A stretch of 64,000 nucleotides of DNA from JAQWRV01 sp045564915. Its GTDB lineage: Bacteria > Pseudomonadota > Alphaproteobacteria > Rhodospirillales > Rhodospirillaceae. Below the pieces are notes generated by a model. The model had not been told where the DNA came from. It worked only from the letters and a program-made list of their open reading frames with translations, and searched no databases. Each line of letters starts with the position of its first letter. Position 1 is the stretch's first letter. A program made the translations under genes and the position numbers. The stretch spans positions 124,001 to 188,000 of the forward strand of contig JBJLGL010000005.1 of assembly GCA_045564915.1 (NCBI GenBank), given 5' to 3'. Below, in pieces: positions 9,367-18,292 of this stretch.

Positions 9367-9487
9367 GAATAAACTATAGCTCTAGTTTTGATCTCGACAA
9401 CTATTAATCTCCTACGCAAAATGAAATAGTTTCATCGCAATGAGAAATCTACATTGTGATCTTTTTAAGACTGTGTTTGCCGGACCC

Positions 9488-10612
9488 TTAGATAATTTTC
9501 TGAGCAGTACTAATGAACCAGCGTATAGTTTGGTCTAGTTGTGCGAACTTTCCAGTCCATATGCTATTTTCTGGGAACCCGGCATCAAGAAGCATTTTCA
9601 TTGGATCGTTGTTGGCATAGATAACCCAATAGAGTTCACCATTGTTATCGCGGTCCCAACTATTATCGAACTGTGCAAATGCATCAAGTTCGCTAAAGCG
9701 CAGGGGAATATCCTGATGAATTGTAATGCCACCTGGCTTTAAGAGACGGTAACTTTCACGGAACATTCCCTCGGTGGTTTTCTGTGACATTTCATGCATG
9801 CCATTATGAGAGACGACAAGATCAAAAGATTCATCTTTAAAGGCAGTATTAGCTGCATCCATTTGGTGGAAGTGCACTCTTGCACCTAATGCCTCAGCGC
9901 GCGCATGACCATAACGCAACATAGCTGCTCCTACATCGATGGCATGCACCTCAGCATCTGGATAGGCTAAGGCCCAGGGCGTAGATGAGGGGCCCGATGA
10001 GCACCCAAAATCAAGAATTCGCGTCGGCGTAAACTTGGGGTAATTCTGCGCCATAAATCGCATTACTACTTCAGCCTTACTTTCGCTCGTGCCGATACCT
10101 CCAGACATTGAGTACAGATTAGTACCGGCTTCGTGCAAGGCTCCAGCTAAGACATCATCTTCTCCATAATCAGCAGCAAATCCACCAGGTTGTAGGTGGA
10201 TATCTACAGTTGCAATACCGCGGGGTATTTTAAAGTCCAACTGTAAAGAAACAGAGCCCTTTTTACCGATGTGATTACAGGTCCGTCTATAAGACTCGCT
10301 AAGGCGGCCTTGATTGCGATATATCGGTTCCACTAAGGATTCCCACATAAGCTCCTGTGCCGAACGCTTTATGGCTGAAAATAATTGATACTGGGGCTGT
10401 TTTTTCATTATTCTGGCAATCTGTTCCGACTTGCTAGGGACTTCGCCGCATTCTTTTGTAAAGGCCGGTTTTGCACAGGTCTCATATATCGCGCGATTGC
10501 CAGGCTGAATATTATTTCTAATATGCTGCTTTAGATTGTAGACAAATTGCTGCATGACCCTTTCGTCATGAGACGGCTTAGACAACATGCTATGGACGGG
10601 ATTGCGTGCCAT
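9488..10612 (-). CDS. Class I SAM-dependent methyltransferase, cytoplasmic relative of the tandem trio at 29.6-33.5 kb
   Basis: 374 residues. The SAM-binding motif I, RILDFGCSSGPSS, is followed by PDAEVHAIDVGAAMLRYGH and a LLKPGGITIHQD strand. An N-terminal ~170-residue region precedes the methyltransferase domain and contains the IHLQPGGF signature seen in three other genes of this window (IHMQPGGY and similar). Unlike them it has no N-terminal signal. It begins four bases after the stop of the SUMF1-fold gene upstream and so is the second gene of that operon. Substrate unknown. Confidence 0.78.
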   Translation of the reverse strand: MARNPVHSMLSKPSHDERVMQQFVYNLKQHIRNNIQPGNRAIYETCAKPAFTKECGEVPSKSEQIARIMKKQPQYQLFSAIKRSAQELMWESLVEPIYRNQGRLSESYRRTCNHIGKKGSVSLQLDFKIPRGIATVDIHLQPGGFAADYGEDDVLAGALHEAGTNLYSMSGGIGTSESKAEVVMRFMAQNYPKFTPTRILDFGCSSGPSSTPWALAYPDAEVHAIDVGAAMLRYGHARAEALGARVHFHQMDAANTAFKDESFDLVVSHNGMHEMSQKTTEGMFRESYRLLKPGGITIHQDIPLRFSELDAFAQFDNSWDRDNNGELYWVIYANNDPMKMLLDAGFPENSIWTGKFAQLDQTIRWFISTAQKII

Positions 10613-10616
10613 GGGA

Positions 10617-11570
10617 TTAATTTACATCTCTAGCAAGGCGAAATCCAAATAAGTGATAGGACGTTAATTCAGGATCACGACCGCGGAAGAAGTGTTTATG
10701 ACGGCTTACCCTACTTCGCCAAGAACCGCCACGGATAGCACGTTTTTCACATGATCCATTGACTTCGTAAGCACTACCGTCAGCAGGTACCTCTTGGTAA
10801 AATTTGGGAGAGCAATCCTGCGTCCACTCCCAGACATTACCTACGATATCGTATAGCCCAAAAGGATTGGACTTGTATTGGCCCACAGGCGCTGCCAATA
10901 CATAACCGTCATTGCATTGCGCTACCATGGACATGCTTGTCCCGCTTCCAACAATGAGTTCCGGTCTATTTGCTGCTGCTTTGTCGAAAACGTTACCATA
11001 TTCACAAATCTTAGAATCGTCATCACCCCAGAACCATTCTGTTTTTGTTCCACCTTTAGCTGCCCATTCCCATTCAGCCTCTGTGAGAAGGCGGTACTTT
11101 TCGCCTGTCTTGCTACTTAGCCAGGCGACGTATTCCTGTGTTTCGGTCCAGTATAGGCACATCATTGGTTCGTCATCTAAGACGGGCCGTCCAAAGTCTG
11201 GATCCAGCCATGAATTTCCCATACGCTGACCCTCACCACCCCATGCGCGGCAGTCTGTTGCTTTATGATCGGTATCTTCGACAAAGAGACGCCATTCTCC
11301 AATGGTGACTTCATACTTACCAGCAGCAAAGGCTTCCTTGATTGTAACCCTACGAACTGGACCCTGGGGCCGCATCTCCCCACCACGCATCGGTTCGACG
11401 TGGGTTGAACCCATTTCAAAGGTGCCGGGCGGAATGACCACCATTTCAGGGCATGATTCGCAATCCCTAAAAACGCTTCCAGCAACTTGGGCTTTGATCC
11501 CCTCGGAGCTGATAAAAGCGACTGAGAGACCGATTATTGCCAATAACCATCTTTTATAAATCATAATCAT
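10617..11570 (-). CDS. Secreted SUMF1/FGE-fold protein, catalytic cysteines absent
   Basis: 317 residues with a signal peptide (about 1-27). The mature part starts with FRDCESCPEMVVIPPGTFEMGS, the usual start of the formylglycine-generating-enzyme (SUMF1, C-lectin-like) fold. It continues with YEVTIGEWRLFVE, LLTEAEWEWAAKGG, DIVGNVWEWTQDC and GGSWRSR near the C-terminus. True formylglycine synthases have a copper-binding cysteine pair after the RGGS(W/Y) motif. Here that segment is SRVSRHKHFF with no cysteine, so sulfatase maturation is unlikely. First gene of an operon with the methyltransferase four bases downstream, divergent from a paralogue. Confidence 0.85.
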   Translation of the reverse strand: MIMIYKRWLLAIIGLSVAFISSEGIKAQVAGSVFRDCESCPEMVVIPPGTFEMGSTHVEPMRGGEMRPQGPVRRVTIKEAFAAGKYEVTIGEWRLFVEDTDHKATDCRAWGGEGQRMGNSWLDPDFGRPVLDDEPMMCLYWTETQEYVAWLSSKTGEKYRLLTEAEWEWAAKGGTKTEWFWGDDDSKICEYGNVFDKAAANRPELIVGSGTSMSMVAQCNDGYVLAAPVGQYKSNPFGLYDIVGNVWEWTQDCSPKFYQEVPADGSAYEVNGSCEKRAIRGGSWRSRVSRHKHFFRGRDPELTSYHLFGFRLARDVN

Positions 11571-11733
11571 TTAAACTAACCTCATTGGTTCCTTGGTAGA
11601 TTAACCTTAATATGACGAGGTGTAAGTGCACGCGTTTGACAGGTGCATAGTCACCGCGCGGTCATCCTTTACATAAGTTTATGGCACTCAGCGCTAACAC
11701 TGCTAGCAAAAGTCCAGTCTACAGGAGAAAAAA
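11571..11733. promoter_or_regulatory. Shared divergent promoter region of two SUMF1-fold paralogues
   Basis: 163 bp between two divergent start codons. Ribosome sites are seen at both edges (ATGAGG on the minus side, CAGGAG on the plus side). A TTGACA hexamer at 11636-11641 points rightward but lacks a good -10 at 16-18 bp. A regulator acting on both genes is plausible but not demonstrated. Confidence 0.4.
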
Positions 11734-12696
11734 ATGCGTTTATTTATCCTATCGTTTGTATTTTCTTTTTCGGTTATGCAGACCTTTTATTCGGGCCAAG
11801 CTAAGGGTGAGTTTAGACCAGGTATGACTTTTCAGGAATGTGAATCATGCCCTGAAATGGTGGTCATTCCGTCAGGCACTTTTATGATGGGCTCGACAGA
11901 AGAAGAAGTCCTACTTGGGCAGGTGCGAGCTGACGCTGCTGCGCGAGAACAACCGAAACATAGCGTGACTTTGGCTAAGCCATTTGCTATCGGCAAATAT
12001 GAAGTGACGATTGGCGAATACCGTGCTTTCGTAGAGGCAACTAATCGGCCAGATCCCGACACTTGCATCACTTGGACAGAAGAGACCGAGGTTTGGGGAG
12101 AAGTGGAAGGTGCCTCGTGGCAGAATGCCACGTTTTATCAGGGTGAAGACCACCCAGTTGGCTGCCTCGATTTGGAAGACGTGCGAAGCTACAGTAGATG
12201 GTTATCAGATGTCACAGGTGCGCTTTATCGCGTTCCTAGCGAAGCAGAGTGGGAGTACGCCGCTCGCGGTGGAACCTCTACTATACAGACTTGGGGCAAC
12301 ACAATGGACGAGATGTGTAGATTTGCTAATGCATCAGATATAACTCGTGCTGATGTGCACAAGCGCGTGCGGGATACACCAACTCGCTTTTTCGAGTGCA
12401 GAGACGGCTATGTCTATACTGCTCCCGTAGGTTCATTTCCGCCTAACGCTTATGGCCTGTATGATATGATTGGTAATATTTGGGAATGGGTCGAAGATTG
12501 TTTTATCATCGGCTACAAGGGTGCACCGACCGATGGCTCGGTTCGCTATGACCCAAATAACTGTGAGAGATTAATTGTGCGTGGCGGTGGCTGGTACGCG
12601 CGTAACTGGTTCATGCGGCCGGCAGGGCGCAGCCGGGAGAACCCTGAATACCGCTCGACGACTTTAGGCCTTAGAGTTGTGAGAGAAATTGATTAA
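11734..12696 (+). CDS. Secreted SUMF1/FGE-fold protein, paralogue of the divergent gene
   Basis: 320 residues with a signal peptide (about 1-24). The opening FQECESCPEMVVIPSGTFMMGS matches the neighbouring paralogue, including the conserved CxxC. The SUMF1 core follows: YEVTIGEYRAFVE, VPSEAEWEYAARGG, YGLYDMIGNIWEWVEDC and RGGGWYARNWF. The cysteine pair of active formylglycine-generating enzymes is missing after RGGG, so a non-FGE oxidase or binding role is more likely. The gene begins after CAGGAG. The pair probably arose by inverted duplication. Function unknown. Confidence 0.85.
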   Translation: MRLFILSFVFSFSVMQTFYSGQAKGEFRPGMTFQECESCPEMVVIPSGTFMMGSTEEEVLLGQVRADAAAREQPKHSVTLAKPFAIGKYEVTIGEYRAFVEATNRPDPDTCITWTEETEVWGEVEGASWQNATFYQGEDHPVGCLDLEDVRSYSRWLSDVTGALYRVPSEAEWEYAARGGTSTIQTWGNTMDEMCRFANASDITRADVHKRVRDTPTRFFECRDGYVYTAPVGSFPPNAYGLYDMIGNIWEWVEDCFIIGYKGAPTDGSVRYDPNNCERLIVRGGGWYARNWFMRPAGRSRENPEYRSTTLGLRVVREID

Positions 12697-12823
12697 GAGG
12701 GTAGGGTAGGTTCTAACTGTAAAAGCGTCATATCTTTTGCTTTGCACAAACATAATAGATGTTCAAGCTTTGTACGTGACACCAATGACTTATGATAGTT
12801 TATGGCAGCGGTTAGCTAATTAA

Positions 12824-15262
12824 CTATACTCCAAATTGTGATCCATCGACGAGGTTGCTAGCCACTGCATTAGTATTGTTCGCTGTTATACTATAACCTT
12901 CGTCAAGCGCTGCAGCTTGTTCTTGGGTTTCGTTCCCTTCATCGTGGTCGAGTGAGTTCTGGTTGGCGCCGCAATGCGCGCAAACTCCGTCTACCCAGGT
13001 ATGTTGTGAACTGCTCACGTTGGCGTTCAATTCATAGGTTCCTGCATCGCCAAAGGTACGTACTGATAGGTAGAAGGTGCCAGAGGAGGAAGGGGTATAA
13101 CTGATTTGGGCATCGTTCCCTGTGCCGCTATTGTCATCCTGCGCGATAAAACCGCCGTTAGAATCGCGTAAGACAAGGAATGGATCCTGCAGAGTGCCAC
13201 CATCACTATCAGAGCCATTTAGATCAAATGTGTAAGTCTGTCCCCCTGTCAGATCGATACGGATGAAATCTCTATCCGTTGTTACATCTAGCTCACCTTG
13301 GAAAGTATCACCGACAGATATCTCTGCCGTTGTTGATGTATCACCTGCGGCATCCGTATCACCCTCTTGAATGATTTCACCTGGAACAGGCTCTGGCTCT
13401 GGCGCCGGTTCTGGCGCTGGTACGGGGTCATTTGCAGTGCGCTCTCCTGGAGATGTTTCAAGAACGTAAGTGCCAGCATCACCAGAGAATGTGCGTACGG
13501 CTACGTAATACGTTCCGCTAGTTTCTGCCGTGTATACGATCTCTGCATCATCGGCGATACCGCTATTGTCATCTTGGGTTACAAACCCACCGTCGGCGTC
13601 ACGCAGGACCATAAAACCATCCGGTAAGGTACCAGCACCATCACCGGAGCCTTTGAGTGAGAATGTGTAGGTTGTGCCCGCTGTAAGCTCAATCTTAATC
13701 CAATCCTTATCTGAGCCCGAATCGAGTTCTCCTTCGAAGGAGTCTCCTGAAATGATTTCGTCTGTGGTTGCTGTTGTGCCGAGCGTGTCTGTTGTACCCT
13801 CCGAGATCGTGATTCCAGCGATAGTGTTAACTGTTTCTGCACCTGGTACGGGGTCACTTGCAGTACGCTCTCCTGGCGATGTCTCTAGAACGTAAGTACC
13901 CGTTTGTGATTGCCCGAATGCGCGCACAGCTATGTAATACGTTCCGCTAGTTTCTGCCGTATACTCAATTCTTGCATCAAGGTTAGTACCGCTATCATCA
14001 TCTTGGACTACAAATCCACCGTTGGCGTCACGTAGGACCAGAAAACCATCCGGTAACGTGCCAGCACCATCGCCGGACCCTTTGAGTGCGAATGTGTAGG
14101 TTGTCCCTGCAGTTAGCTCAATTTTAATCCAATCCTTATCTCCGCCCGAGCTTAGTTCTCCTTCGAAGGAGTCTCCTGAAATGATTTCGCTTGTGGTTGC
14201 TGTGGTGGCTAGCGCGTCTGTTGTACCTTCAGAGACCGTAATTCCAGGAATGATCGCTTCCTCTGTACTACTTATATCTTGAGCTGAGATTGTGTATGTA
14301 CCAATGTTGTCAGCAAACCCTGAGGCAATGATATAAAACGTTCCTGAAGTCGTCGGCGTGTAGGTAATACGAGAATTTAGACCTGAACCGCCGTCATCAT
14401 TTGTGGTGATAGTTGTACCGTCGCTGTCACGTAGGGTTAAAAAAGTATCTGATAGGGTAATGCCCTCGAGATCAAATTGATATTCACGGTCTGCGGTGAG
14501 GGTTATTGCGTACCAGTCCTGGTCACTCCACATTTCGATCTCACCATTGGCCGCAACCCCAGCTGTTAGTGTTCCATTTGTTGCTGTTGAGTCTGGGGAT
14601 ACATCATCGGTGATCGGTGTGGCGGGATTGGCCCCACCCGTGCCATAAATCGTCTGGGCACCGAGAATGTCATCGGCAGTTACGTTATTGATGTTCGGAT
14701 TAGAGAACGTGCCCATAACTGCCGGAACGTCATCCTCATGGCCTAGCCCGATAGCGTGGCCAATCTCATGCACGACAGTGGAGTAAAACCTTCCCTGGTC
14801 TTGTCTATCAGAGAAGTCAACAAAATCCATGATGATGTGAACTATAGATAGTGTATCGTATCCATCGCCATTATTGACAAAAAAGCGTTGATACGCGACC
14901 CCCAGGATATTACCGTCATCACCGCCGGTACCATCTACTGCACCCATACCAACGCGTATATCGACGTCACTTGAATCTGCAACCTCAACAAAATCAATGT
15001 TCGCATTATCTTCCCAGGTATCGAATGCTCGGCGTACATCATCCCTGAAAAAGGAAGGAAACTTTGAATCGTAGGTAACCGCATCTGGCTCAATACCCAA
15101 ATTTGTAGTAGCAAAACTCCATGTGACCTGTCCGCCGCCAGTGCCCTCAGTAGTACTACCCCACTTCCTTCCATTGGATACAAAAGATTGGCCTTCCCTC
15201 CCTTCTCGAGGGGTGTAAGGCGAGCCATCAGGATTTAGTGGAATCAATCTATAATCAGACAT
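12824..15262 (-). CDS. Large matrixin-type zinc metalloprotease with four PPC domains and CxxC tail
   Basis: 812 residues. Residues ~45-215 form a metzincin domain with the zinc site HEIGHAIGLGH at 165-175 and a Met-turn at VMG (183). Four bacterial pre-peptidase C-terminal (PPC) beta-domains follow (~235-330, 345-465, 487-605, 630-750), two of them near-identical. A linker rich in Pro, Glu and Ala (PVPAPEPAPEPEPVP) separates domains three and four. The last ~55 residues contain TWVDGVCAHCGANQN, a possible zinc knuckle. No Sec signal is present (MSDYRLIPLNPDGSP), so export, if any, would use type I or another leaderless route. Likely an extracellular protein degrader. A GAGAGGAT ribosome site supports the start. 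Confidence 0.85.
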   Translation of the reverse strand: MSDYRLIPLNPDGSPYTPREGREGQSFVSNGRKWGSTTEGTGGGQVTWSFATTNLGIEPDAVTYDSKFPSFFRDDVRRAFDTWEDNANIDFVEVADSSDVDIRVGMGAVDGTGGDDGNILGVAYQRFFVNNGDGYDTLSIVHIIMDFVDFSDRQDQGRFYSTVVHEIGHAIGLGHEDDVPAVMGTFSNPNINNVTADDILGAQTIYGTGGANPATPITDDVSPDSTATNGTLTAGVAANGEIEMWSDQDWYAITLTADREYQFDLEGITLSDTFLTLRDSDGTTITTNDDGGSGLNSRITYTPTTSGTFYIIASGFADNIGTYTISAQDISSTEEAIIPGITVSEGTTDALATTATTSEIISGDSFEGELSSGGDKDWIKIELTAGTTYTFALKGSGDGAGTLPDGFLVLRDANGGFVVQDDDSGTNLDARIEYTAETSGTYYIAVRAFGQSQTGTYVLETSPGERTASDPVPGAETVNTIAGITISEGTTDTLGTTATTDEIISGDSFEGELDSGSDKDWIKIELTAGTTYTFSLKGSGDGAGTLPDGFMVLRDADGGFVTQDDNSGIADDAEIVYTAETSGTYYVAVRTFSGDAGTYVLETSPGERTANDPVPAPEPAPEPEPVPGEIIQEGDTDAAGDTSTTAEISVGDTFQGELDVTTDRDFIRIDLTGGQTYTFDLNGSDSDGGTLQDPFLVLRDSNGGFIAQDDNSGTGNDAQISYTPSSSGTFYLSVRTFGDAGTYELNANVSSSQHTWVDGVCAHCGANQNSLDHDEGNETQEQAAALDEGYSITANNTNAVASNLVDGSQFGV
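13419..14245. repeat. Two tandem ~400-bp copies encoding PPC domains
   Basis: Copy 1 (13419-13816) and copy 2 (13845-14245) begin with nearly the same string (GGTACGGGGTCA(T/C)TTGCAGT) and stay very similar throughout. Identical stretches such as TCTCCTTCGAAGGAGTCTCC lie at matching places. This is a within-gene duplication of one PPC domain plus its linker. The two flanking PPC domains are related at protein level but much less at DNA level, so this duplication is the most recent. Confidence 0.85.
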
Positions 15263-15527
15263 GGCTGTATCCTCTCGCTATCATGAAGCTCGGTAATATT
15301 GAAAGTAGGTGTTTCTAATCTTAGAACACAGAGTTTAGAGCTTTACAGGAAGAAATCGATCGCAAAAAATTTAGGCATACTAAAGTACTTTAGGGGAAAA
15401 TGTCAGTTTGAATTGTGTTAAGTTATTACGGAGTGACAGAATAAGCTAGAAAAACTGCAGAAAAGGGGGCAAGAAGATACTTCTGCAAAAGGATTTTCTG
15501 TAATACTAGTAAGGTAAATTACCAACT
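15263..15527. other. 265-bp divergent intergenic region
   Basis: It lies between the protease (minus) and the deacetylase-like gene (plus) and must hold both promoters. GCAGAA and TTCTGC arms flank 15455-15490, but the spacing is large. No strong sigma-70 pair is visible. Confidence 0.35.
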
Positions 15528-16562
15528 ATGGATCGGAAATCCAGTAAGTATAGGCGCGCAGAGTTGCCCGATGGTGCACTGGAAAAGATTCCTGAGACTG
15601 GAGGTGTTCGGCGCCAAGCTGCCATAATAGTAATTGCCATTATTCTTGTGCTTTTAGGTGTTACCATCGGCGTAGTAGTCGATGTGGTTGTTCAAATGGA
15701 GCCAGAAATAAAAAGCTCGACGCCGATAGAGGCTGCTGAAGAGTCATTGCCAACCAAACCACTTGTCGCAGCTAGTATAAGGAAACAGAAATCATTATTT
15801 TCGGATTCTTTGCCTGATCAAGAAGCCCCAGCCTGTTTACCTCCCTTTGTACAGATGGAGTGGAATGCTGTTGCAAGCGCAGCGCCAGATAATATGCCTG
15901 CAGTAGCAATCGTTATTGATGACATGGGCCTAGACAGAAGCCGGGGAAGCAGAATTTCCGCATTGCCAGCGCCATTAACCTTATCTTTCTTGACCTACGC
16001 AGATGATCTTCTGGATCAATCTGTAGATGCTAGAGAGGCAGGGCATGAAGTGCTGGCTCACATCCCAATGGAACCACTGGGAAGTGCGGACCCTGGACCA
16101 GGAGCGCTTACAATCAGCGCAGATCCAAGAGAAATCAAACAGCGTCTGGACGCATATTTGGAAAACTGGTCCGGTTATGTAGGAATAAATAATCATATGG
16201 GCAGTAAATTAACAGGCAACCAAGAAGCTATGAATGTAGTGATTGGAGAGCTTTGCAAAAGAGGTCTGTTATGGCTGGATTCACGGACTGATGCAGGTAC
16301 TGTGGGAGAAATAACAGCTGCTACTTTCGGTCTGCCCTACGTTGGCCGCGATGTATTTATTGATAACATCAACGCTAGAACGGCGATCGATGAACAGCTT
16401 AGAAAGATTGAAACTATAGCACGCACCACAGGACAGGCGGTTGCAATCGGGCACCCAAGAGATAATACCATTCTAGCTTTGAGTGATTGGTTACCTTCCT
16501 TAAAAGATAAGGGCATTAATCTAGTGCCCATCACCGAAGTGGTTCGTCGCGTAAACCGCTGA
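15528..16562 (+). CDS. Divergent polysaccharide deacetylase family protein, membrane-anchored
   Basis: 344 residues. One membrane helix lies near 28-50 (AIIVIAIILVLLGVTIGVVV). The periplasmic domain from ~120 has the family's signatures: VAIVIDDMGLDRS, LSFLTYADD, EVLAHIPMEPLG, GINNHMGSKLTG, GLLWLDSRT and VAIGHPRDNT. This DUF610-type NodB-like fold is widespread in proteobacteria, usually beside a cell-wall peptidase gene, and is thought to act on the envelope, but its substrate is not established. Here it converges on trpE. Start after AAGG at the usual distance. Confidence 0.88.
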   Translation: MDRKSSKYRRAELPDGALEKIPETGGVRRQAAIIVIAIILVLLGVTIGVVVDVVVQMEPEIKSSTPIEAAEESLPTKPLVAASIRKQKSLFSDSLPDQEAPACLPPFVQMEWNAVASAAPDNMPAVAIVIDDMGLDRSRGSRISALPAPLTLSFLTYADDLLDQSVDAREAGHEVLAHIPMEPLGSADPGPGALTISADPREIKQRLDAYLENWSGYVGINNHMGSKLTGNQEAMNVVIGELCKRGLLWLDSRTDAGTVGEITAATFGLPYVGRDVFIDNINARTAIDEQLRKIETIARTTGQAVAIGHPRDNTILALSDWLPSLKDKGINLVPITEVVRRVNR

Positions 16563-16758
16563 TCCAGAGTTCTCCATCGCTCAGCTGTATATACTTTCTG
16601 TAAAGCGTCGTAAGTACATTAAGAAAATATATAATATCGCAGTGATCGTTGCCCCTAGCTTGTATGAAAAACTCTTCTGTTAGCAAACTAATTAGCGGGT
16701 TGGATTTGACGCGGTTTCAGCCAAAGTAGCTATTTTTTGTCTATTTGAGTAAAAAAGC

Positions 16759-18267
16759 CTAATCGCTGCTGCTGTAGCGCCCAGCCTGGTATGCCGCTTC
16801 TAGGATTGCTTTCGCCTTATTTTCGCTTTCTTGGAATTCCGCTTCTGGATCAGATTCTGCAACTACACCGCCACCAGCTTGCACGATGAGTTCACCATCC
16901 TTCACAAGTGCTGTACGCAATGCAATACAGGTATCTAGATCACCATTTGCCGCAAGATAACCTATAGCGCCTGCATAGAAGCTACGCCTTTCAGGTTCTA
17001 GCTCATCAATAATTTCCATAGCACGAACTTTTGGTGCACCGGAAACAGTTCCAGCAGGAAAACCGGCCATTAGTGCATCCATAGCATCACAGTCATTTTT
17101 TATGTTACCCTGCACGTTTGAGACGATATGCATTACGTGGCTATAGTGCTCAATAAGCATCTCTTCGGTTACTTCTACTGTTCCTGTTTGTGTCACGCGG
17201 CCAACGTCGTTGCGACCCAGATCAAGCAACATGAGATGTTCTGATATTTCTTTTGGGTCTGTTAGTAGCTCAGTAGCATATTGATCGTCCTCGTTCTTAT
17301 TCTGTCCCCTTGGTCGTGTGCCTGCAATTGGCCGAATTGTAACTTTTCCGTCGCGCACACGAACGAGAATCTCTGGGCTTGAGCCGACAATTGAGAAGCC
17401 CTCAAAATTTAAATAAAAGAGAAAGGGAGAAGGATTGAGCCGGCGTAATGAGCGATATAAGGAGAACGGTGAATGCTGAAAGGGAAGTCTTAGACGTTGT
17501 GATGGCACAACCTGGAAGATATCCCCCGCTAGAATGTACTCTTTTGCCTTTTCTACCATGCGGTGGTAGCCCGCTCTCCCAACATTGGAGACGGCTTCAA
17601 GATTTGTGTATGGTTTATCTGTGTCAGCGAAGACATGTTGAGCTAAGGGTTGGTTGAGTGCCTTAATCACGTAAAGTAGACGAGACTTAGCGTCTTTGTA
17701 TGCCTGGTCTGAGGTTGTTTTCGGATGAGGACGTGCCGGTGTAACTATAGTAATTGTATCCGCTACATCGTCAAATATGGCCATGATTGTAGGACGCATA
17801 AACAAACCCTCAGGGATACCAATAGTGTCGGGGTTGTTATCTGGTATTTCCTCAACAAGTCGCACAGTGTCATAACCCATATATCCGATAAGACCTGCGG
17901 CCATTGGGGGAAGGTTTGCAGGTAATTCAATGCGAGACTCGTCAACCAACGCCCTCAATGAATCCAAGGGCTGTAATCCGGTATCGACGTAAGATTTATG
18001 ATTAGCGGTCGAATCGCGGCTGATCTCAGCGAGTTTACTGTTGCACCGCCAAACTATGTCAGGTCTGAGAGATATGAATGAGTAGCGACCACGTGTAACG
18101 CCGCCCTCAACTGACTCTAGCAGGGAGACATATTTTGATTCTGGGCTTAGTTTGAGGGCGGCTGAGACGGGCGTTTCTAAGTCAGCGGCAAGCTCGGTCC
18201 AGACGACTTGAGGCTCACCGCTATTGTAGGTTGCAGTGAAATCTAAGAATGCGGGAAAAATATCCAT
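16759..18267 (-). CDS. trpE: Anthranilate synthase component I
   Basis: 502 residues, normal length. It converts chorismate and ammonia or glutamine to anthranilate, the first step of tryptophan synthesis. The tryptophan feedback site LLES is at 49-52. The chorismate-binding core has PIAGTRPRG, the DLGRNDVGRV segment and VSGAPKVRAMEII. It starts 25 bp after the ppiD stop, an arrangement usual in alphaproteobacteria. Usually trpG, trpD and trpC follow. Here none does, and the next gene is convergent. The glutaminase subunit must be elsewhere. Confidence 0.96.
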   Translation of the reverse strand: MDIFPAFLDFTATYNSGEPQVVWTELAADLETPVSAALKLSPESKYVSLLESVEGGVTRGRYSFISLRPDIVWRCNSKLAEISRDSTANHKSYVDTGLQPLDSLRALVDESRIELPANLPPMAAGLIGYMGYDTVRLVEEIPDNNPDTIGIPEGLFMRPTIMAIFDDVADTITIVTPARPHPKTTSDQAYKDAKSRLLYVIKALNQPLAQHVFADTDKPYTNLEAVSNVGRAGYHRMVEKAKEYILAGDIFQVVPSQRLRLPFQHSPFSLYRSLRRLNPSPFLFYLNFEGFSIVGSSPEILVRVRDGKVTIRPIAGTRPRGQNKNEDDQYATELLTDPKEISEHLMLLDLGRNDVGRVTQTGTVEVTEEMLIEHYSHVMHIVSNVQGNIKNDCDAMDALMAGFPAGTVSGAPKVRAMEIIDELEPERRSFYAGAIGYLAANGDLDTCIALRTALVKDGELIVQAGGGVVAESDPEAEFQESENKAKAILEAAYQAGRYSSSD

Positions 18268-18292
18268 AGAATCATGCCCCGCCGGTCACACC

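Noticed and set aside
9488..12696. SUMF1-fold protein plus methyltransferase as an ergothioneine (EgtB/EgtD) pair
   Set aside because: EgtB has a DinB domain before the FGE domain and no signal peptide, and the methyltransferase does not look like EgtD. Both SUMF1 proteins here are secreted and single-domain.
13027..14560. Repeats in the protease gene as a CRISPR-like or mobile repeat
   Set aside because: The repeats are in frame, ~400 bp long, and encode PPC domains. There are no short repeats with unique spacers.
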